From contig NZ_CP129407.1 of NCBI RefSeq assembly GCF_030436115.1, forward strand, positions 1 to 64,000: DNA of 64,000 nucleotides. The letters are read 5' to 3'. Below the pieces are notes generated by a model. It saw nothing but the letters and a program-made list of their open reading frames with translations, was not told the origin of the DNA and did no database searches. The position numbers and the translations under genes were made by a program. The DNA is from Borrelia sp. P9F1 (GTDB lineage: Bacteria > Spirochaetota > Spirochaetia > Borreliales > Borreliaceae). Positions 49,020 through 59,455 of this stretch are shown in pieces (the stretch's first letter is position 1; each line of letters starts with the position of its first letter).

Positions 49020-49048
49020 AAAAGACTGAAAGATGTCAGTCTTTTTTC
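49020..49048. terminator. bidirectional terminator between udg and secG
   Basis: AAAAGACTG (49020-49028) pairs perfectly with CAGTCTTTT (49037-49045) around 8 bases, with A and T runs on both sides. It can terminate udg (plus strand) and the secG operon (minus strand). The secG stop codon at 49036-49038 lies within the hairpin. Confidence 0.8.
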
Positions 49049-49389
49049 TTCTGCAAAACCTCCCCTTCAGCATCTCCGTCGTCCCTCATCTCATCAGTCC
49101 AAAACTGAGAGTCTTTCTCATTCATCCTAACATCTTTTAACAAACTGTCATCTACTCTTTTCGTATTAACAAAAGACAATGCAACAACAAATACAAAAAA
49201 AAGTGCAATAAAAACCCCCGTAATCTTGATCGCAACATTTGAGGATTTAGCTCCAAAAATAGAAGAACTCCCACCGCCAAATACCCCCCCGATGCCATCA
49301 CCCTGCTCATCTTGAAACAACACCAACAGGATAATCATAAAAGAAGTTACAATAAAAAAAACAAATATCAAAAATCGAAACAATTCCAA
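49036..49389 (-). CDS. secG: preprotein translocase subunit SecG
   Basis: 117 residues. Two membrane helices (about 5-24 and 53-72) flank the conserved LVLFQDEQGDGIGGVFGGGSSSIFGAKSS loop typical of SecG, and a charged tail follows. It helps SecYE translocation. It is the last gene of the gap-pgk-tpiA-secG run, as in many bacteria. Confidence 0.93.
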   Translation of the reverse strand: MELFRFLIFVFFIVTSFMIILLVLFQDEQGDGIGGVFGGGSSSIFGAKSSNVAIKITGVFIALFFVFVVALSFVNTKRVDDSLLKDVRMNEKDSQFWTDEMRDDGDAEGEVLQKKKD

Positions 49390-49397
49390 AATGCCCC

Positions 49398-50165
49398 CTA
49401 ATCAGCAGCTACTCTATTAACTATATCTAAAAAAGAATCAGCCTTCAAAGACGCCCCGCCAATTAACGCACCATCAATATCGCTCTCTCTCATGAGACTC
49501 CCTATATTATCTAAATTAACAGAACCACCATACTGAATCATAATATTGGCAGCGGCCCTACTCGAATATAACTTCTCGATCTCAAGTCTAATTGCCCTGT
49601 GCACTTCCTGAGCTTCTTCTTTTGTCGCTGTTTTGCCAGTTCCAATAGCCCACACAGGTTCATAAGCCAAAACTATCCTTCCAATCTCAGACTCAGGTAC
49701 AGAAGATAGCCCCTTCCTAACTTGACTCAAAACAACATCCAAAGTTTTATGATCTTCCCTTTCTTTAAGGGTCTCTCCAACACAAAGAATTAAGTATTTA
49801 AACGGATGCCTGAGTCCTGTGAGAACCTTTTTATTTACCACCTCATCCGTTTCTCCTAAATAAGTCCTACACTCAGAGTGACCAAGTATTACACAATCAA
49901 CCCCAAACTCCAGAAGCATAGAAGGCGAAACTTCGCTGGTCCTCGCCCCAAAATCCTCATAAGACATATTCTGGGCGCCAAGAAAAACATTAGCCCCCCT
50001 AGCAACACTACAAACTTTACAAAGAGATGTAAACGGAGGCGCTATCATAATCAAAACATCATCCTTAACATGCCGCACTCCATCCACAATCTGCTTAAAA
50101 ATACCTAAAGCCTCTAAGCTTGTATAGTGCATCTTCCAGTTTCCCGCCAAAAATATCTTTCTCAT
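49398..50165 (-). CDS. tpiA: triosephosphate isomerase
   Basis: Interconverts dihydroxyacetone phosphate and glyceraldehyde 3-phosphate. The start is [12 protein letters not shown] with substrate Asn/Lys, the catalytic His is in VILGHSECR and the catalytic Glu in [13 protein letters not shown], with IQYGGSVN and GALIGGASL at the end. The 255 residues are normal. It lies 2 bases after pgk. Confidence 0.96.
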   Translation of the reverse strand: MRKIFLAGNWKMHYTSLEALGIFKQIVDGVRHVKDDVLIMIAPPFTSLCKVCSVARGANVFLGAQNMSYEDFGARTSEVSPSMLLEFGVDCVILGHSECRTYLGETDEVVNKKVLTGLRHPFKYLILCVGETLKEREDHKTLDVVLSQVRKGLSSVPESEIGRIVLAYEPVWAIGTGKTATKEEAQEVHRAIRLEIEKLYSSRAAANIMIQYGGSVNLDNIGSLMRESDIDGALIGGASLKADSFLDIVNRVAAD

Positions 50166-50167
50166 AC

Positions 50168-51346
50168 TTATTTCTCCAATACCTTTATACCCGGCAAAAT
50201 TTTCCCCTCAAGATACTCAAGAGAAGCTCCACCACCCGTTGAAACATGAGTTATCTTTCCCGCCAAATTAAATTTATTCACAGCAGCTACCGAATCTCCT
50301 CCGCCAACAACCGTAATCCCAGGACAATCTGCTACAAAATTAGCAACCCTAGCCGTCCCTTTAGAAAAAGAGTCAAACTCAAAAACTCCAAGAGGCCCAT
50401 TCCAAATCACAGTTCTTGCACTACCCAAAGCCCCTTCAATCTCTCTTAACGTTTTATCACCAATATCCATTCCTATCTTACCATCAGGTATATCAACAGA
50501 ATCAACATACTCAGGTATAGAGTCAGCCTTAAATTCACCTGCAACCACATGGTCAAGCGGCAAAATAATCCTTACATTCAAGTCGTAAGCCTTCTTTAAA
50601 AAAGAAGCGGCCACACCAACATACCCATCTTCTATAAGAGATTTCCCAATAGAATGCCCTCCTACTTTCAGAAATGTATAAGCCATCCCGCCTCCAATTA
50701 CCATTACATTTGATTTCGGTAAAAGAGACTCTAACACTCCAATTTTTGAAGAAACCTTCGAGCCTCCTATTATTGAAACAAACGGGCTCTCGGGGTTTTT
50801 CAAAATTCTACCCAAAAAATTATCTTCTTTCTCCATTAAAAATCCACCAACAGCCGGTAAATAAACTGCAACCCCCGCTGTTGAAGCATGAGCCCTGTGA
50901 GCAGTTCCAAAAGCATCGTTAACAAAAACATCTCCATTTCGAGACAATTTTTCAGCAAAATCACTATCATTCTGCTCCTCTCCCCTATGAAACCTCACAT
51001 TTTCAAGCAAAACAACATCACCATCTTTCATAAGAGAAATAGTATCAAAAACATCATCGCCCACACAGTCAGAAAGAATCTTAACATCCTCACCCAATAA
51101 TTCTGATAATCTCCTAGCAACAGGACCCAGCGAATATCTGAGATTCCTGACCCCATCTGGCCTGCCTAAATGACTCATAAGAACAACCCTAGCTCCACGA
51201 GCCTTAAGATATTCTATAGTAGGAAGGGCTGCCCTAATTCTAGTATCATCACTAATACTTCCCTCTCTTAAAGGAACATTAAAATCACACCTCACCAAAG
51301 CCCGCCTACCCGAAAAATTAAAATCTTTTATAGTCTTTATTGCCAT
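50168..51346 (-). CDS. pgk: phosphoglycerate kinase
   Basis: Makes ATP from 1,3-bisphosphoglycerate. It has [32 protein letters not shown], and the C-terminal nucleotide loops [11 protein letters not shown] and [13 protein letters not shown] at 51346 (MAIKTIKDF) has GGAG about 9 bases upstream. An in-frame TTG at 51352 is less likely. It follows gap closely. Confidence 0.96.
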   Translation of the reverse strand: MAIKTIKDFNFSGRRALVRCDFNVPLREGSISDDTRIRAALPTIEYLKARGARVVLMSHLGRPDGVRNLRYSLGPVARRLSELLGEDVKILSDCVGDDVFDTISLMKDGDVVLLENVRFHRGEEQNDSDFAEKLSRNGDVFVNDAFGTAHRAHASTAGVAVYLPAVGGFLMEKEDNFLGRILKNPESPFVSIIGGSKVSSKIGVLESLLPKSNVMVIGGGMAYTFLKVGGHSIGKSLIEDGYVGVAASFLKKAYDLNVRIILPLDHVVAGEFKADSIPEYVDSVDIPDGKIGMDIGDKTLREIEGALGSARTVIWNGPLGVFEFDSFSKGTARVANFVADCPGITVVGGGDSVAAVNKFNLAGKITHVSTGGGASLEYLEGKILPGIKVLEK

Positions 51347-51373
51347 TAACAATTACTCCACAAGCACTTATTA

Positions 51374-52381
51374 TTATTTAACCAATCTCTGTGCAAGATC
51401 AACCACTCTTGTAGAATATCCAAACTCATTGTCATACCATGAAAGCACTTTAACAAAACCATTCATAAGAACCATTGTCTCAAGACCATCAACTATTGAA
51501 GAATGAGAATTCCCCTTGATATCCGAAGACACTATAGGATCATCCGTATACCCCAGAATACCACTGAGTTCCTTAGTTTCAGAAGCTCTCTTAAGAGTCA
51601 AATTTATTTCCTCTTTCGTAACATCCTTTTTCTTAAGTTGTACTGTAAGATCGACAATTGAGCCTGTTGGTACAGGCACTCTCATTGAAGTACCATTAAG
51701 CTTACCCTTAAGTTCAGGCAAAACAAGCCCAACAGCCTTAGCAGCACCTGTTGAAGTAGGAATAATCGACAACGCCCCGGCTCTTGCTCGCCTGAGATCA
51801 GAATGCGGAAGATCAAGAATTTTTTGATCGTTAGTATAAGCATGCACCGTAGTCATAAGGCCTTGCTCAATCCCAAAGGCCTCATGAAGCACTTTAGCAA
51901 GAGGAGCAAGACAGTTAGTTGTGCATGAAGCATTAGAAACAGCTTTCAAATCAGAATTGATATCACGATCATTCACGCCCAACACGATAGTCTTAATCTC
52001 ATCCTTAGCAGGTACTGTCAAAATTACCTTCTTAGCCCCAGCGTGATCAACATGATCAATATATCCACCCCTATCGCCTGTTGCTGTTGAGAAAACACCT
52101 GTTGATTCAATTACAACATCAACTCCAAGCTTCCCCCAAGGGAGGTTCTTAGGATCTCTTTCAGCAATAATTCTTATTTCCCTTTCGTCCACTACAATTG
52201 CATTCTCTTTAGCTTCAACCTTCTTATTGTACACCCCAAAAGTTGAGTCATATTTTAAAAGGTGAGCAAGTGTCCTAGGATCTGTTAAGTCATTTACAGC
52301 AACGACCTCGATCCCCCTTTCAAAAGCAATTTTGAAAACATTCCTACCTATACGCCCAAAACCATTAATAGCCAACTTCAT
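51374..52381 (-). CDS. gap: glyceraldehyde-3-phosphate dehydrogenase
   Basis: Oxidises glyceraldehyde 3-phosphate with NAD. The Rossmann start is AINGFGRIGRNVFK, the active Cys153 lies in SNASCTTNCLAPLAK, and WYDNEFGYSTRVVDL ends the protein. The 335 residues are typical. GGAGG precedes the ATG. It is the first gene of the gap-pgk-tpiA-secG run. Confidence 0.97.
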   Translation of the reverse strand: MKLAINGFGRIGRNVFKIAFERGIEVVAVNDLTDPRTLAHLLKYDSTFGVYNKKVEAKENAIVVDEREIRIIAERDPKNLPWGKLGVDVVIESTGVFSTATGDRGGYIDHVDHAGAKKVILTVPAKDEIKTIVLGVNDRDINSDLKAVSNASCTTNCLAPLAKVLHEAFGIEQGLMTTVHAYTNDQKILDLPHSDLRRARAGALSIIPTSTGAAKAVGLVLPELKGKLNGTSMRVPVPTGSIVDLTVQLKKKDVTKEEINLTLKRASETKELSGILGYTDDPIVSSDIKGNSHSSIVDGLETMVLMNGFVKVLSWYDNEFGYSTRVVDLAQRLVK

Positions 52382-52430
52382 ACAAATCCTCCATATTTTT
52401 TCATCACTACCAGAATTATTAAATCATAAA

Positions 52431-54431
52431 TTAATTAATAGCAAGTGTCAAATTACCTTTTATAAAAATCGTATATCCCTCCTGGATATACTCTCTTAAA
52501 AGGGTAGATGATTTTAAAACTCCCCTGGAAACATAATCACCCAGTTCTTCAACCAAAATTTCACCAAGAATATCCGACCTGTTATAATTGACAAAGCTAG
52601 AACTATCGTCATCGTATCTTAAAGCCCCTTCTTTGAGAACCAAAAACACATCACCTTTCTTAACATCGTTCACACGCCCTAAATTAATAAGAGCATCCTC
52701 TTTTCTAATTTTAAGTATCTTACCCTTTTTAGGCAAATAACTATTAAAATCCCTAGAGAAGGTACTTAAAACTGCACTCAAGTAAAGACCCCCCCCTGAA
52801 TTATAGTTAAAATCACCAACCTTGATACCCGTTCTACCAGAATAAACCCCAACCTTCAGCTTAACCGAATTTTTAAAAACATCCACATCAAGATCAAAAA
52901 TCAAAAATAAATCAAGATTACTGCTCCTTGCATAAGAAAACCCTTCAGAAAAGCTACTTATTAAATAATCCTTATTTTTACTATAATCAAAATTATAATT
53001 CACCACTTCTATGCTTAGATTGCGTTCAATTATTCGCTCAGCATACCTTAAAATCAACTCATTTGCTCCAAAGACTCTGTTCTCGCTCTGAGTGAAAATA
53101 CCTACCTTGTAAACCGATCGCTCATCATAAAGCTTGTTCAAATCACCAATGCTCCTATATCCATATCTAAATGACAAAGAACTCCTGGCATCGAATGAAA
53201 CTATATCAAAAAAATCTAAAATTTTAGGATCTAAAACATTCCTCTGGTTTGCTAAATAATAAAGCTCCTCATAAGCCATCACATCCAATTTTAGCAATTT
53301 ATAGATTTTTGCAAGCAAAAATCTAGCACTATCATTGTCAGGATAAATATCAACAGCATTTTTCGCATTAAATACTGCCTCGTCTAAATTTAGATTCTTA
53401 AAAGCTTTAAATCCCTCTTTCTCATACTTCTTAGATACTTCCGCGCTAATATTGTTACCCTGAATAAAACCTCTAAAATTGGACACAAAAAAACTCTCTT
53501 CTAGTGCAATGTTATAAAACTCTAAGTCCTTTTTCATACCTCTAGCTTTTTCCAAGTTTAAAATAGCTTTATCAACTTCTCCAAGTTTTAAATAAGAATA
53601 ACCAAGCAGGTAATAAAGTTCATCAATATTTTTATCAACAAGTATTGCTCTTTGAAGGGCATCTACTGACTCCTCATATTTAGATTGATACAAATAAATA
53701 AGAGCAAGCAAGCGATAGGCGTCAACAAAACCAAAATCTTTATAAGTGGTTCCTATCAACATCAAATAATTCTGAGCATATTTTTCCGCAATTCCTAAGT
53801 TTTGAGTACTAACATAAAATTCCGCTACTCTTTTATGAAAATCTGGAAACGAATTAAAATTACCCCTAATCTTGTTGATCAAATGCTGCGCCTTATCTCT
53901 CATATCTAATTTTTCATAAATATCCATAAGACGCTCAAAGGCGCTGTAATTTGTCTGGCCATACTCAAGAACCGTAAGATAATAATTAGCAGCTGCAATA
54001 AGCAGTCCTTCTTCTTCAAATATTGAAGCAAGCCCCACCAAGGCATCAACATTATTCTTTTGTTTAGAAAGAACTTCCGTATAAAACTTTTTAGCCTGTT
54101 CCGTTCTTTTGTTTTTAAGTAATATATTAGCGTAAAGAATCTTATACTCAGTGTCTCCATTTGACATTTTGTAAGCTTTCTCTACAAAAAATTGAGCTTG
54201 GCTATATATTTTCAACTGATAATAAATCTCCGCAATAAGTTTATACGCCTCATAATAATCGGGATTTATTTTGACAGCCTCAAGAAGCTCATCAATAGCA
54301 TCGTAGTACTTTTGCATAAGATAATACTCATGCGCTCTCTGGTAATACTCAATTGCCGTCACAGAGCCTATCAGGCTCTCAAAATTCAAACTTAAAATCA
54401 AAAAAATATACAAAAATCGACTCAAACTCAC
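52431..54431 (-). CDS. exported TPR-repeat protein
   Basis: 666 residues: a signal peptide (1-23), many TPR units from about 25 to 320 (AHEYYLMQKYYDAIDELLEA, DALVGLASIFEEEGLLIAA, LYYLLGYSYLKLGEVDKAIL) and one more near 340-390. A beta-rich C-terminal region follows (INLGRVNDVKKGDVFLVLKEG) that resembles FlgT-type C-terminal domains. It is probably a periplasmic scaffold, with unknown partner. It overlaps the CorC-like gene by four bases. Confidence 0.8.
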   Translation of the reverse strand: MSLSRFLYIFLILSLNFESLIGSVTAIEYYQRAHEYYLMQKYYDAIDELLEAVKINPDYYEAYKLIAEIYYQLKIYSQAQFFVEKAYKMSNGDTEYKILYANILLKNKRTEQAKKFYTEVLSKQKNNVDALVGLASIFEEEGLLIAAANYYLTVLEYGQTNYSAFERLMDIYEKLDMRDKAQHLINKIRGNFNSFPDFHKRVAEFYVSTQNLGIAEKYAQNYLMLIGTTYKDFGFVDAYRLLALIYLYQSKYEESVDALQRAILVDKNIDELYYLLGYSYLKLGEVDKAILNLEKARGMKKDLEFYNIALEESFFVSNFRGFIQGNNISAEVSKKYEKEGFKAFKNLNLDEAVFNAKNAVDIYPDNDSARFLLAKIYKLLKLDVMAYEELYYLANQRNVLDPKILDFFDIVSFDARSSLSFRYGYRSIGDLNKLYDERSVYKVGIFTQSENRVFGANELILRYAERIIERNLSIEVVNYNFDYSKNKDYLISSFSEGFSYARSSNLDLFLIFDLDVDVFKNSVKLKVGVYSGRTGIKVGDFNYNSGGGLYLSAVLSTFSRDFNSYLPKKGKILKIRKEDALINLGRVNDVKKGDVFLVLKEGALRYDDDSSSFVNYNRSDILGEILVEELGDYVSRGVLKSSTLLREYIQEGYTIFIKGNLTLAIN

Positions 54432-55207
54432 AACGCTTCCCTCTGAGAAATCTTTATCACCTTAATATTTCTCTGATGCATATTCTTAATAGTAAATGTC
54501 AAGTTATTGTACTCTATTTTTTCATTCTTTAAAGGAATCCTTCCAAACAAGTCATACACAAATCCACCAAGAGTGTCAAAATCTCCATCTGGAAGTCTCA
54601 ATCCAAGTTTTTCATTCAAATCTTCTATCAAAACCCTAGCAGTGCAAAGATAGCTACCATCATCAAGGGGAACTATTTCGTCAATTTCATTATCAAATTC
54701 ATCTTGGATGTCTCCAACTATCTCCTCAAGAATATCCTCAAGAGTAACAAGACCTGAAACCCCACCGTACTCATCAACGACGATAGCAATATGAACATGA
54801 TTCTCCTGAAATTCTTTTAAAAGAGAATCAATTTTCTTACTCTCTGGTACAAACATTACCTTACGCATAACGTCTTTTAAATCAATTTCATAAAAATCTT
54901 TCTTACACATATGAAAGAGGATATCCTTAGTATGGATTACTCCAATAATATCATCAATCGTTTCCTTGTAAACGGGAAATCTTGAGTGATTACTAGACGT
55001 TACAACCTTCAAAACTTCATCCTTACTTCCAAAATAATCAACAAAGACCACGCTTATCCTTGGAATCATAATTTCCTTAACAATGGTTCCTTTAAGAGAA
55101 CTAAAATTATTCACCGAAGAAGTCCCCAAATTCGATCTTCCTTCATCATCCTCATCGACACGTCTTCTTTTCTTATTCTTAATAAAGTTAAAAAAATTGA
55201 ACATCAA
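54428..55207 (-). CDS. CorC/TlyC-like CBS-domain protein
   Basis: 259 residues. A pair of CBS domains (about 40-165) includes [37 protein letters not shown] and [26 protein letters not shown], followed by a CorC/HlyC C-terminal domain ([16 protein letters not shown]). It lacks the membrane DUF21 domain. It is probably linked to divalent-cation homeostasis. The old hemolysin label is not supported by sequence. It is coupled to ybeY. Confidence 0.88.
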   Translation of the reverse strand: MMFNFFNFIKNKKRRRVDEDDEGRSNLGTSSVNNFSSLKGTIVKEIMIPRISVVFVDYFGSKDEVLKVVTSSNHSRFPVYKETIDDIIGVIHTKDILFHMCKKDFYEIDLKDVMRKVMFVPESKKIDSLLKEFQENHVHIAIVVDEYGGVSGLVTLEDILEEIVGDIQDEFDNEIDEIVPLDDGSYLCTARVLIEDLNEKLGLRLPDGDFDTLGGFVYDLFGRIPLKNEKIEYNNLTFTIKNMHQRNIKVIKISQREAL

Positions 55208-55650
55208 AACACCCTTCTGGTTTCCCTTAAGACCTGTTCCTGAATAATTAACATTTCTTCCTTTTGAAAATCATTTGTTTCGTGGTCATATCCCATTAAA
55301 TGCAGAATTCCGTGTATAGTAACTCGCTGAAGCTCATCATACATCTCAACATCAAATTCCAAAGCACTAAACCTCAGATACTCAAGGGATATCACAAGGT
55401 CACCCTTTATTGCAAGACCCAGCCGGCCACTTCCCTCAAAATAATTGAAAGAAAGCACATCGGTGGGCTCAAACATCCGCCTAAACTCACCATTTAACCT
55501 TTGGATATACGCATTACTACAAAGAACAATAGAAAGCTCAAATTTTTTAACGCGAAGAAAACTCAGAACAGATGCAACGAAACTACGATAAGCGTCCAAG
55601 TACTCAAACTCAACATCCTCCGCCCATAAATCTAAACCTTCCCCTACCAA
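55204..55650 (-). CDS. ybeY: rRNA-maturation endoribonuclease YbeY
   Basis: 148 residues with the zinc-binding signature [15 protein letters not shown] and the preceding TDVLSFNYF. It functions in 16S rRNA 3'-end processing and ribosome quality control. It overlaps the CBS gene by four bases, as ybeY and corC are neighbours in many bacteria. Confidence 0.93.
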   Translation of the reverse strand: MVGEGLDLWAEDVEFEYLDAYRSFVASVLSFLRVKKFELSIVLCSNAYIQRLNGEFRRMFEPTDVLSFNYFEGSGRLGLAIKGDLVISLEYLRFSALEFDVEMYDELQRVTIHGILHLMGYDHETNDFQKEEMLIIQEQVLRETRRVF

Positions 55651-55737
55651 CTCAACACACCCTGGAACAATTATAACTTAAAAAGACATCATACAAACAG
55701 ACGAAGTTTTAATTTTATAGTTAACACCATTTAAAAA

Positions 55738-56091
55738 TTAAATTTTAAAAAAATCTTTAATTGTATCCTCAAAGGCGTCTTTTTGCAGATACCCCACAGA
55801 AACTTTTGGCTCCCCTTCAACAGGAACAAACATGATAGTAGGCAGGCTCTGAACACCAAGTGACATGGAAACCTCCTGCTCCTTATCAGTATCCACCTTA
55901 TAAAAATCGATTCTATCCCCATACTCCCTTGAAAGTTCATCATAAACTGGGGAAAGCATCTTACAAGGGCCACACCAATCGGCATAAAAATCGATCACCG
56001 CAGGCCTCTTGCCCTTGAAAGTCCACTCCTTGTTACTCTCATAATCAAAAACCTTATCAACAAACTCCTGCTTAGTCAAACTAACCGCCAT
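55738..56091 (-). CDS. trxA: thioredoxin
   Basis: 117 residues with the redox motif WCGPC (Cys40, Cys43), FYADWCGPCKMLSPV, and the cis-Pro in SLPTIMF. ATG at 56091 has AGGAGA about 5 bases upstream. The open frame upstream to 56160 is a non-coding hydrophobic extension. A TATAAT on the minus strand lies at 56119-56124. Confidence 0.94.
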   Translation of the reverse strand: MAVSLTKQEFVDKVFDYESNKEWTFKGKRPAVIDFYADWCGPCKMLSPVYDELSREYGDRIDFYKVDTDKEQEVSMSLGVQSLPTIMFVPVEGEPKVSVGYLQKDAFEDTIKDFFKI

Positions 56092-56163
56092 ATCTTCTCC
56101 TGAATTAACATGTTTCTCATTATAGCATAAATACAATATAATCAATAGGAGAATAAACACGAA

Positions 56164-56886
56164 ATGAACTTAATGCTAATAAACTTGCAGGACTTCAAAA
56201 ATGGAATTGTTCTTGATGATTTTAGAGTAAAGCACATCACCAAAATATTAAATCTTAAAAACAATGAAAAATTTAAATTTGGAATCATCGAAGAAGAGTG
56301 GATTTATTTTTGTAAATATAAAAAAGACACAAGACTGTTCTTTAAAGAAAGCCATAAAATAGCAAAGTCAAATAAGCTAAAGAACATAAAAGTAATACTT
56401 GGGTTGGTACGTCCAATAACAGCAAAAAGAATAATTAAGGACCTTGCCAGTATTGGAGTCTCTGAAATTGTTTTTTTCAACGCTTTACTTAGTGAAAAAT
56501 CCTACTCAAGTTCCAAACTATTTAAAGAAAAAAAATATGAAAAATACTTAATAGAAGGTGCCGCGCAAGGCGGCATTACCTACATACCAAAAGTAAAAAT
56601 TCTTAACGATCTAACAGACGCTTTAAAAAGCATAGAACGTGAAAGCTTTGAGTACACAAAAGTATTGCTTGAAAGGGCAAGCAATACTAACCTGACTGAT
56701 ATCACAATAACAACAACCAACGTTGCTGTTATTATTGGACCAGAGAGAGGATTTACACAAAAAGAGATAAACCTTATAAAAGAAGATGGGTTTCTGCCGT
56801 ATTCCGTATCCACAAACATATTAAGAACAGAAACAGCTACAATCATATCTTCTGGTGTTATTGCATCGAAAATGACCAAAGAATGA
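56164..56886 (+). CDS. rsmE: 16S rRNA (uracil1498-N3)-methyltransferase
   Basis: A SPOUT methyltransferase of 240 residues. It has an N-terminal PUA-like part (RVKHITKILNLKNNEKFKFG) and a SAM-binding knot with IIGPERGFTQKEINLI and STNILRTETATIISSGVIA. It may start at Met4. A TATAAT at 56137-56142 and AGGAG precede it. It diverges from trxA. Confidence 0.92.
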   Translation: MNLMLINLQDFKNGIVLDDFRVKHITKILNLKNNEKFKFGIIEEEWIYFCKYKKDTRLFFKESHKIAKSNKLKNIKVILGLVRPITAKRIIKDLASIGVSEIVFFNALLSEKSYSSSKLFKEKKYEKYLIEGAAQGGITYIPKVKILNDLTDALKSIERESFEYTKVLLERASNTNLTDITITTTNVAVIIGPERGFTQKEINLIKEDGFLPYSVSTNILRTETATIISSGVIASKMTKE

Positions 56887-56921
56887 ATTTCAAAAGGGGT
56901 TGCCATAAGATACCTTAAAGG

Positions 56922-57980
56922 CTAATTTACCGCCGTTTGATTTACAAGTTTATCGTAAATATAAAGCTCAATTGCAGAGCCTTTTGTTGCTTCATAAGGC
57001 AACTTAATGGAGCCTCCCTTAGTTTTAAAAGAATAAAGCAAAGAACTATTTCCACTAGAGTCTTTTACTTTAATCATTACATCTACACTAGATGGATACC
57101 TATCCAGCTTATAAGTCAAAATACCAAAAACACTTAAGTTATCAACTTTGGGCTCATTAATGGTAATTATCAACTTACTTGAATCCTCGATCTTAGCATT
57201 TACTGGCAAAGATTGAAGGACAACACTTCCAAAATTATTTCCCTTCACCAACTCTATATCAAAAACAATTTCATCATTTAAAAGGAAAATAATTGCATCT
57301 TTATAATAAAGCCCAATATAGTTCTTAACATACTTAACCAAATCTTTCTCTTGTCCCTTGCTTATCAAAAACTGAAGGTCAACTAAACCTGTGATTTTAG
57401 TGCCTGGTGATGGCTCTTGTCGTATTATCGTCCCTCTTGAAAGCTCACTCTCAACCTCAATAGGTTTTAGTATATGGTAGAACAGTCTGTTATCATTTAT
57501 CGAATTAGCCTTCAAATTAATGAGCACGTCATCAATATTTTTCCCAATAAAACTATCAACCTTGTTAACCACCGCCCCTTTGCTTATAAATATCGTAACC
57601 TTATTGTCAAGTCTTAAAGCAGTACCAGCTTTAGGTCTCTGATCTATTACCTTCCCCTTATCAAGGGAGGTTGATGAAAATTTAAGCTCGATATAAGGGA
57701 TAAGATCTTTACCCTGAAGCTCGGTAATCGCATCTTCAAGATGAAGTCCACCAAGATTTGGAACAACAACAAAGTCGCTACTCTTTAAGAAGATAAAAAA
57801 TATTGCACATGAAATAACTAAAGACCCAATAATGGTAAAAATCAACCCCTTAACTACATAACTAGGGAAGAAATAAACTCCCTCATTATTGAAATCTTTA
57901 TCTTCTTTGTATAAACCATGTTGACTGCTAACCCCTTTATTATCCGAAAATAAATTATTCCGCTCCTTATTGTCGCTCAA
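56922..57980 (-). CDS. stand-alone PASTA-domain membrane protein
   Basis: 352 residues: a cytosolic polar start, one membrane helix (about 48-68) and three PASTA-type repeats (about 70-137, 139-210, 215-280; e.g. FVVVPNLGGLHLEDAITELQ), then a beta tail. PASTA repeats bind peptidoglycan fragments and normally belong to Ser/Thr kinases or penicillin-binding proteins, but neither domain is present. It lies 2 bases after fmt. Confidence 0.85.
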   Translation of the reverse strand: MSDNKERNNLFSDNKGVSSQHGLYKEDKDFNNEGVYFFPSYVVKGLIFTIIGSLVISCAIFFIFLKSSDFVVVPNLGGLHLEDAITELQGKDLIPYIELKFSSTSLDKGKVIDQRPKAGTALRLDNKVTIFISKGAVVNKVDSFIGKNIDDVLINLKANSINDNRLFYHILKPIEVESELSRGTIIRQEPSPGTKITGLVDLQFLISKGQEKDLVKYVKNYIGLYYKDAIIFLLNDEIVFDIELVKGNNFGSVVLQSLPVNAKIEDSSKLIITINEPKVDNLSVFGILTYKLDRYPSSVDVMIKVKDSSGNSSLLYSFKTKGGSIKLPYEATKGSAIELYIYDKLVNQTAVN

Positions 57981-57982
57981 TA

Positions 57983-58936
57983 CTACACCATCTCCTTATG
58001 TTCAAACTTTAGAAAAGTTTTCCCTATCAAACCTCTGTTCCCATTATAAAAAGAAACGAAATCCAAGACCTTTCTTCCGGCTCTTTGAATCTCTAATAAC
58101 AAGAGAACTCCATCACCTGTTTTTACAAAAAGACCTTTGTTGGGGCAAAATGAAACAACTTCTCCCAATGCTTGTTTATAATAGTTATTATCCTTTATAA
58201 AGTCTGCCCTATGAAAAATAATTTCATCTTCTCCTAATATGGCTCTTACAAGTGGCCAAGGATTGCAAGCATTGATCTTATTCTTAATTTCAAAGGCACT
58301 TAAAGCAAAATCAATAATCCCATGTTGCTTATCCAGAAAAGAACAATATGTTGCTTGGCTTGAGTCTTGAGGAATTCCAGCACTTCCCTTCTCTACCTTT
58401 CTTAAAGCTTCCAAAACAAGATCAGCACTGTTTAGGGAAACGTATTCAAAAATATCAGCACTTGTGTTAAAGCTCTTGATCTCAAATTGTCTTTGCACTA
58501 AGATATCTCCACTGTCCATTTCCAGAGCCATTTTTTGAACTGTAATTCCACTAACACTATCCCCATTTAAAATAGCTGCTTGTACGGGAGAAGGACCTCT
58601 GTACTTCGGTAAAAGCGAAGGATGGACATTAATACTACCCAATGGAAAAATATCTAAAAATTCCTGCTTAAATATTTTTCCATAAGAGAAAACCAACATA
58701 AGATCCGGCTTCAATTCCTTAATTGCCTCTATTGTAGACAATTCAATCACAAGAGGATCCAAAACTGGAATACCTCTATTAATAGCTTCAACCTTAATCT
58801 TATTCGCTTTCAAATTTAAGCCTCTGCCACTTGGCTTATCAGGCGTTGTCAAAACACCAACAACATTATACCGACCCTCAACCTCTTTAAAAACTTCTAA
58901 AGCAATACTACTAGAACTTGCAAAAAAAACTCTCAA
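57983..58936 (-). CDS. fmt: methionyl-tRNA formyltransferase
   Basis: Formylates Met-tRNA(fMet). It has MLVFSYGKIF, INVHPSLLPKYRGPSPVQAAI with the catalytic Asn-His pair, and the catalytic Asp in MDSGDIL. The 317 residues are normal. It overlaps def by four bases, and together they set and remove the formyl group. Confidence 0.95.
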   Translation of the reverse strand: MRVFFASSSSIALEVFKEVEGRYNVVGVLTTPDKPSGRGLNLKANKIKVEAINRGIPVLDPLVIELSTIEAIKELKPDLMLVFSYGKIFKQEFLDIFPLGSINVHPSLLPKYRGPSPVQAAILNGDSVSGITVQKMALEMDSGDILVQRQFEIKSFNTSADIFEYVSLNSADLVLEALRKVEKGSAGIPQDSSQATYCSFLDKQHGIIDFALSAFEIKNKINACNPWPLVRAILGEDEIIFHRADFIKDNNYYKQALGEVVSFCPNKGLFVKTGDGVLLLLEIQRAGRKVLDFVSFYNGNRGLIGKTFLKFEHKEMV

Positions 58937-59430
58937 CCTCTCACAACCCTCCTTTTCTTCATATAAGATCTTAACAATTTACTTCTAAGCTTATTCTCAT
59001 AATAGTCAATAAAAAGCACCCCTTTTAAATGATCCACCTCATGCTGTACGATTCTGGCCAAAAATCCCGAATTTTCGATTTTAAAAAATTTACCGTTCTC
59101 ATCATAAGCCTCTACTACAATAGCTCTGGGCCTCACGAGATCATAAAAAACTCCAGGAATACTTAAACAACCCTCCCTCATAACAGAAAGTTCAAAGGAG
59201 GTTTCTGTTACTAAGGGATTAATAAAAATCAGGGGCTTCGTTAATCTATCCTCTCTTACAACAAAAACAGACAAGTCAAGTCCCACCTGAGGCGCCGCTA
59301 AACCAACCCCACCACTAGAATCCATCAAGTCTATCATCTTAAAAGTAGTGCTCCTGACCTCATCATCAATATTCAAGATCGGCCTGGTCTGCACCCTAAG
59401 CAAATCATCGGGATATAAAACCATATTCAT
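58933..59430 (-). CDS. def: peptide deformylase
   Basis: Removes the N-formyl group from nascent proteins. All three motifs are intact: GVGLAAPQ, EGCLSIPG (metal Cys) and QHEVDHLKG (two metal His and catalytic Glu). The 165 residues are standard. It is coupled to fmt. Confidence 0.96.
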   Translation of the reverse strand: MNMVLYPDDLLRVQTRPILNIDDEVRSTTFKMIDLMDSSGGVGLAAPQVGLDLSVFVVREDRLTKPLIFINPLVTETSFELSVMREGCLSIPGVFYDLVRPRAIVVEAYDENGKFFKIENSGFLARIVQHEVDHLKGVLFIDYYENKLRSKLLRSYMKKRRVVRG

Positions 59431-59455
59431 AAATCTCTAAACCACTTACCCAAGG

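Noticed and set aside
54428..55207. Hemolysin identity of the CBS-domain protein
   Set aside because: The sequence shows CBS and CorC/HlyC domains only; nothing supports a pore-forming toxin.
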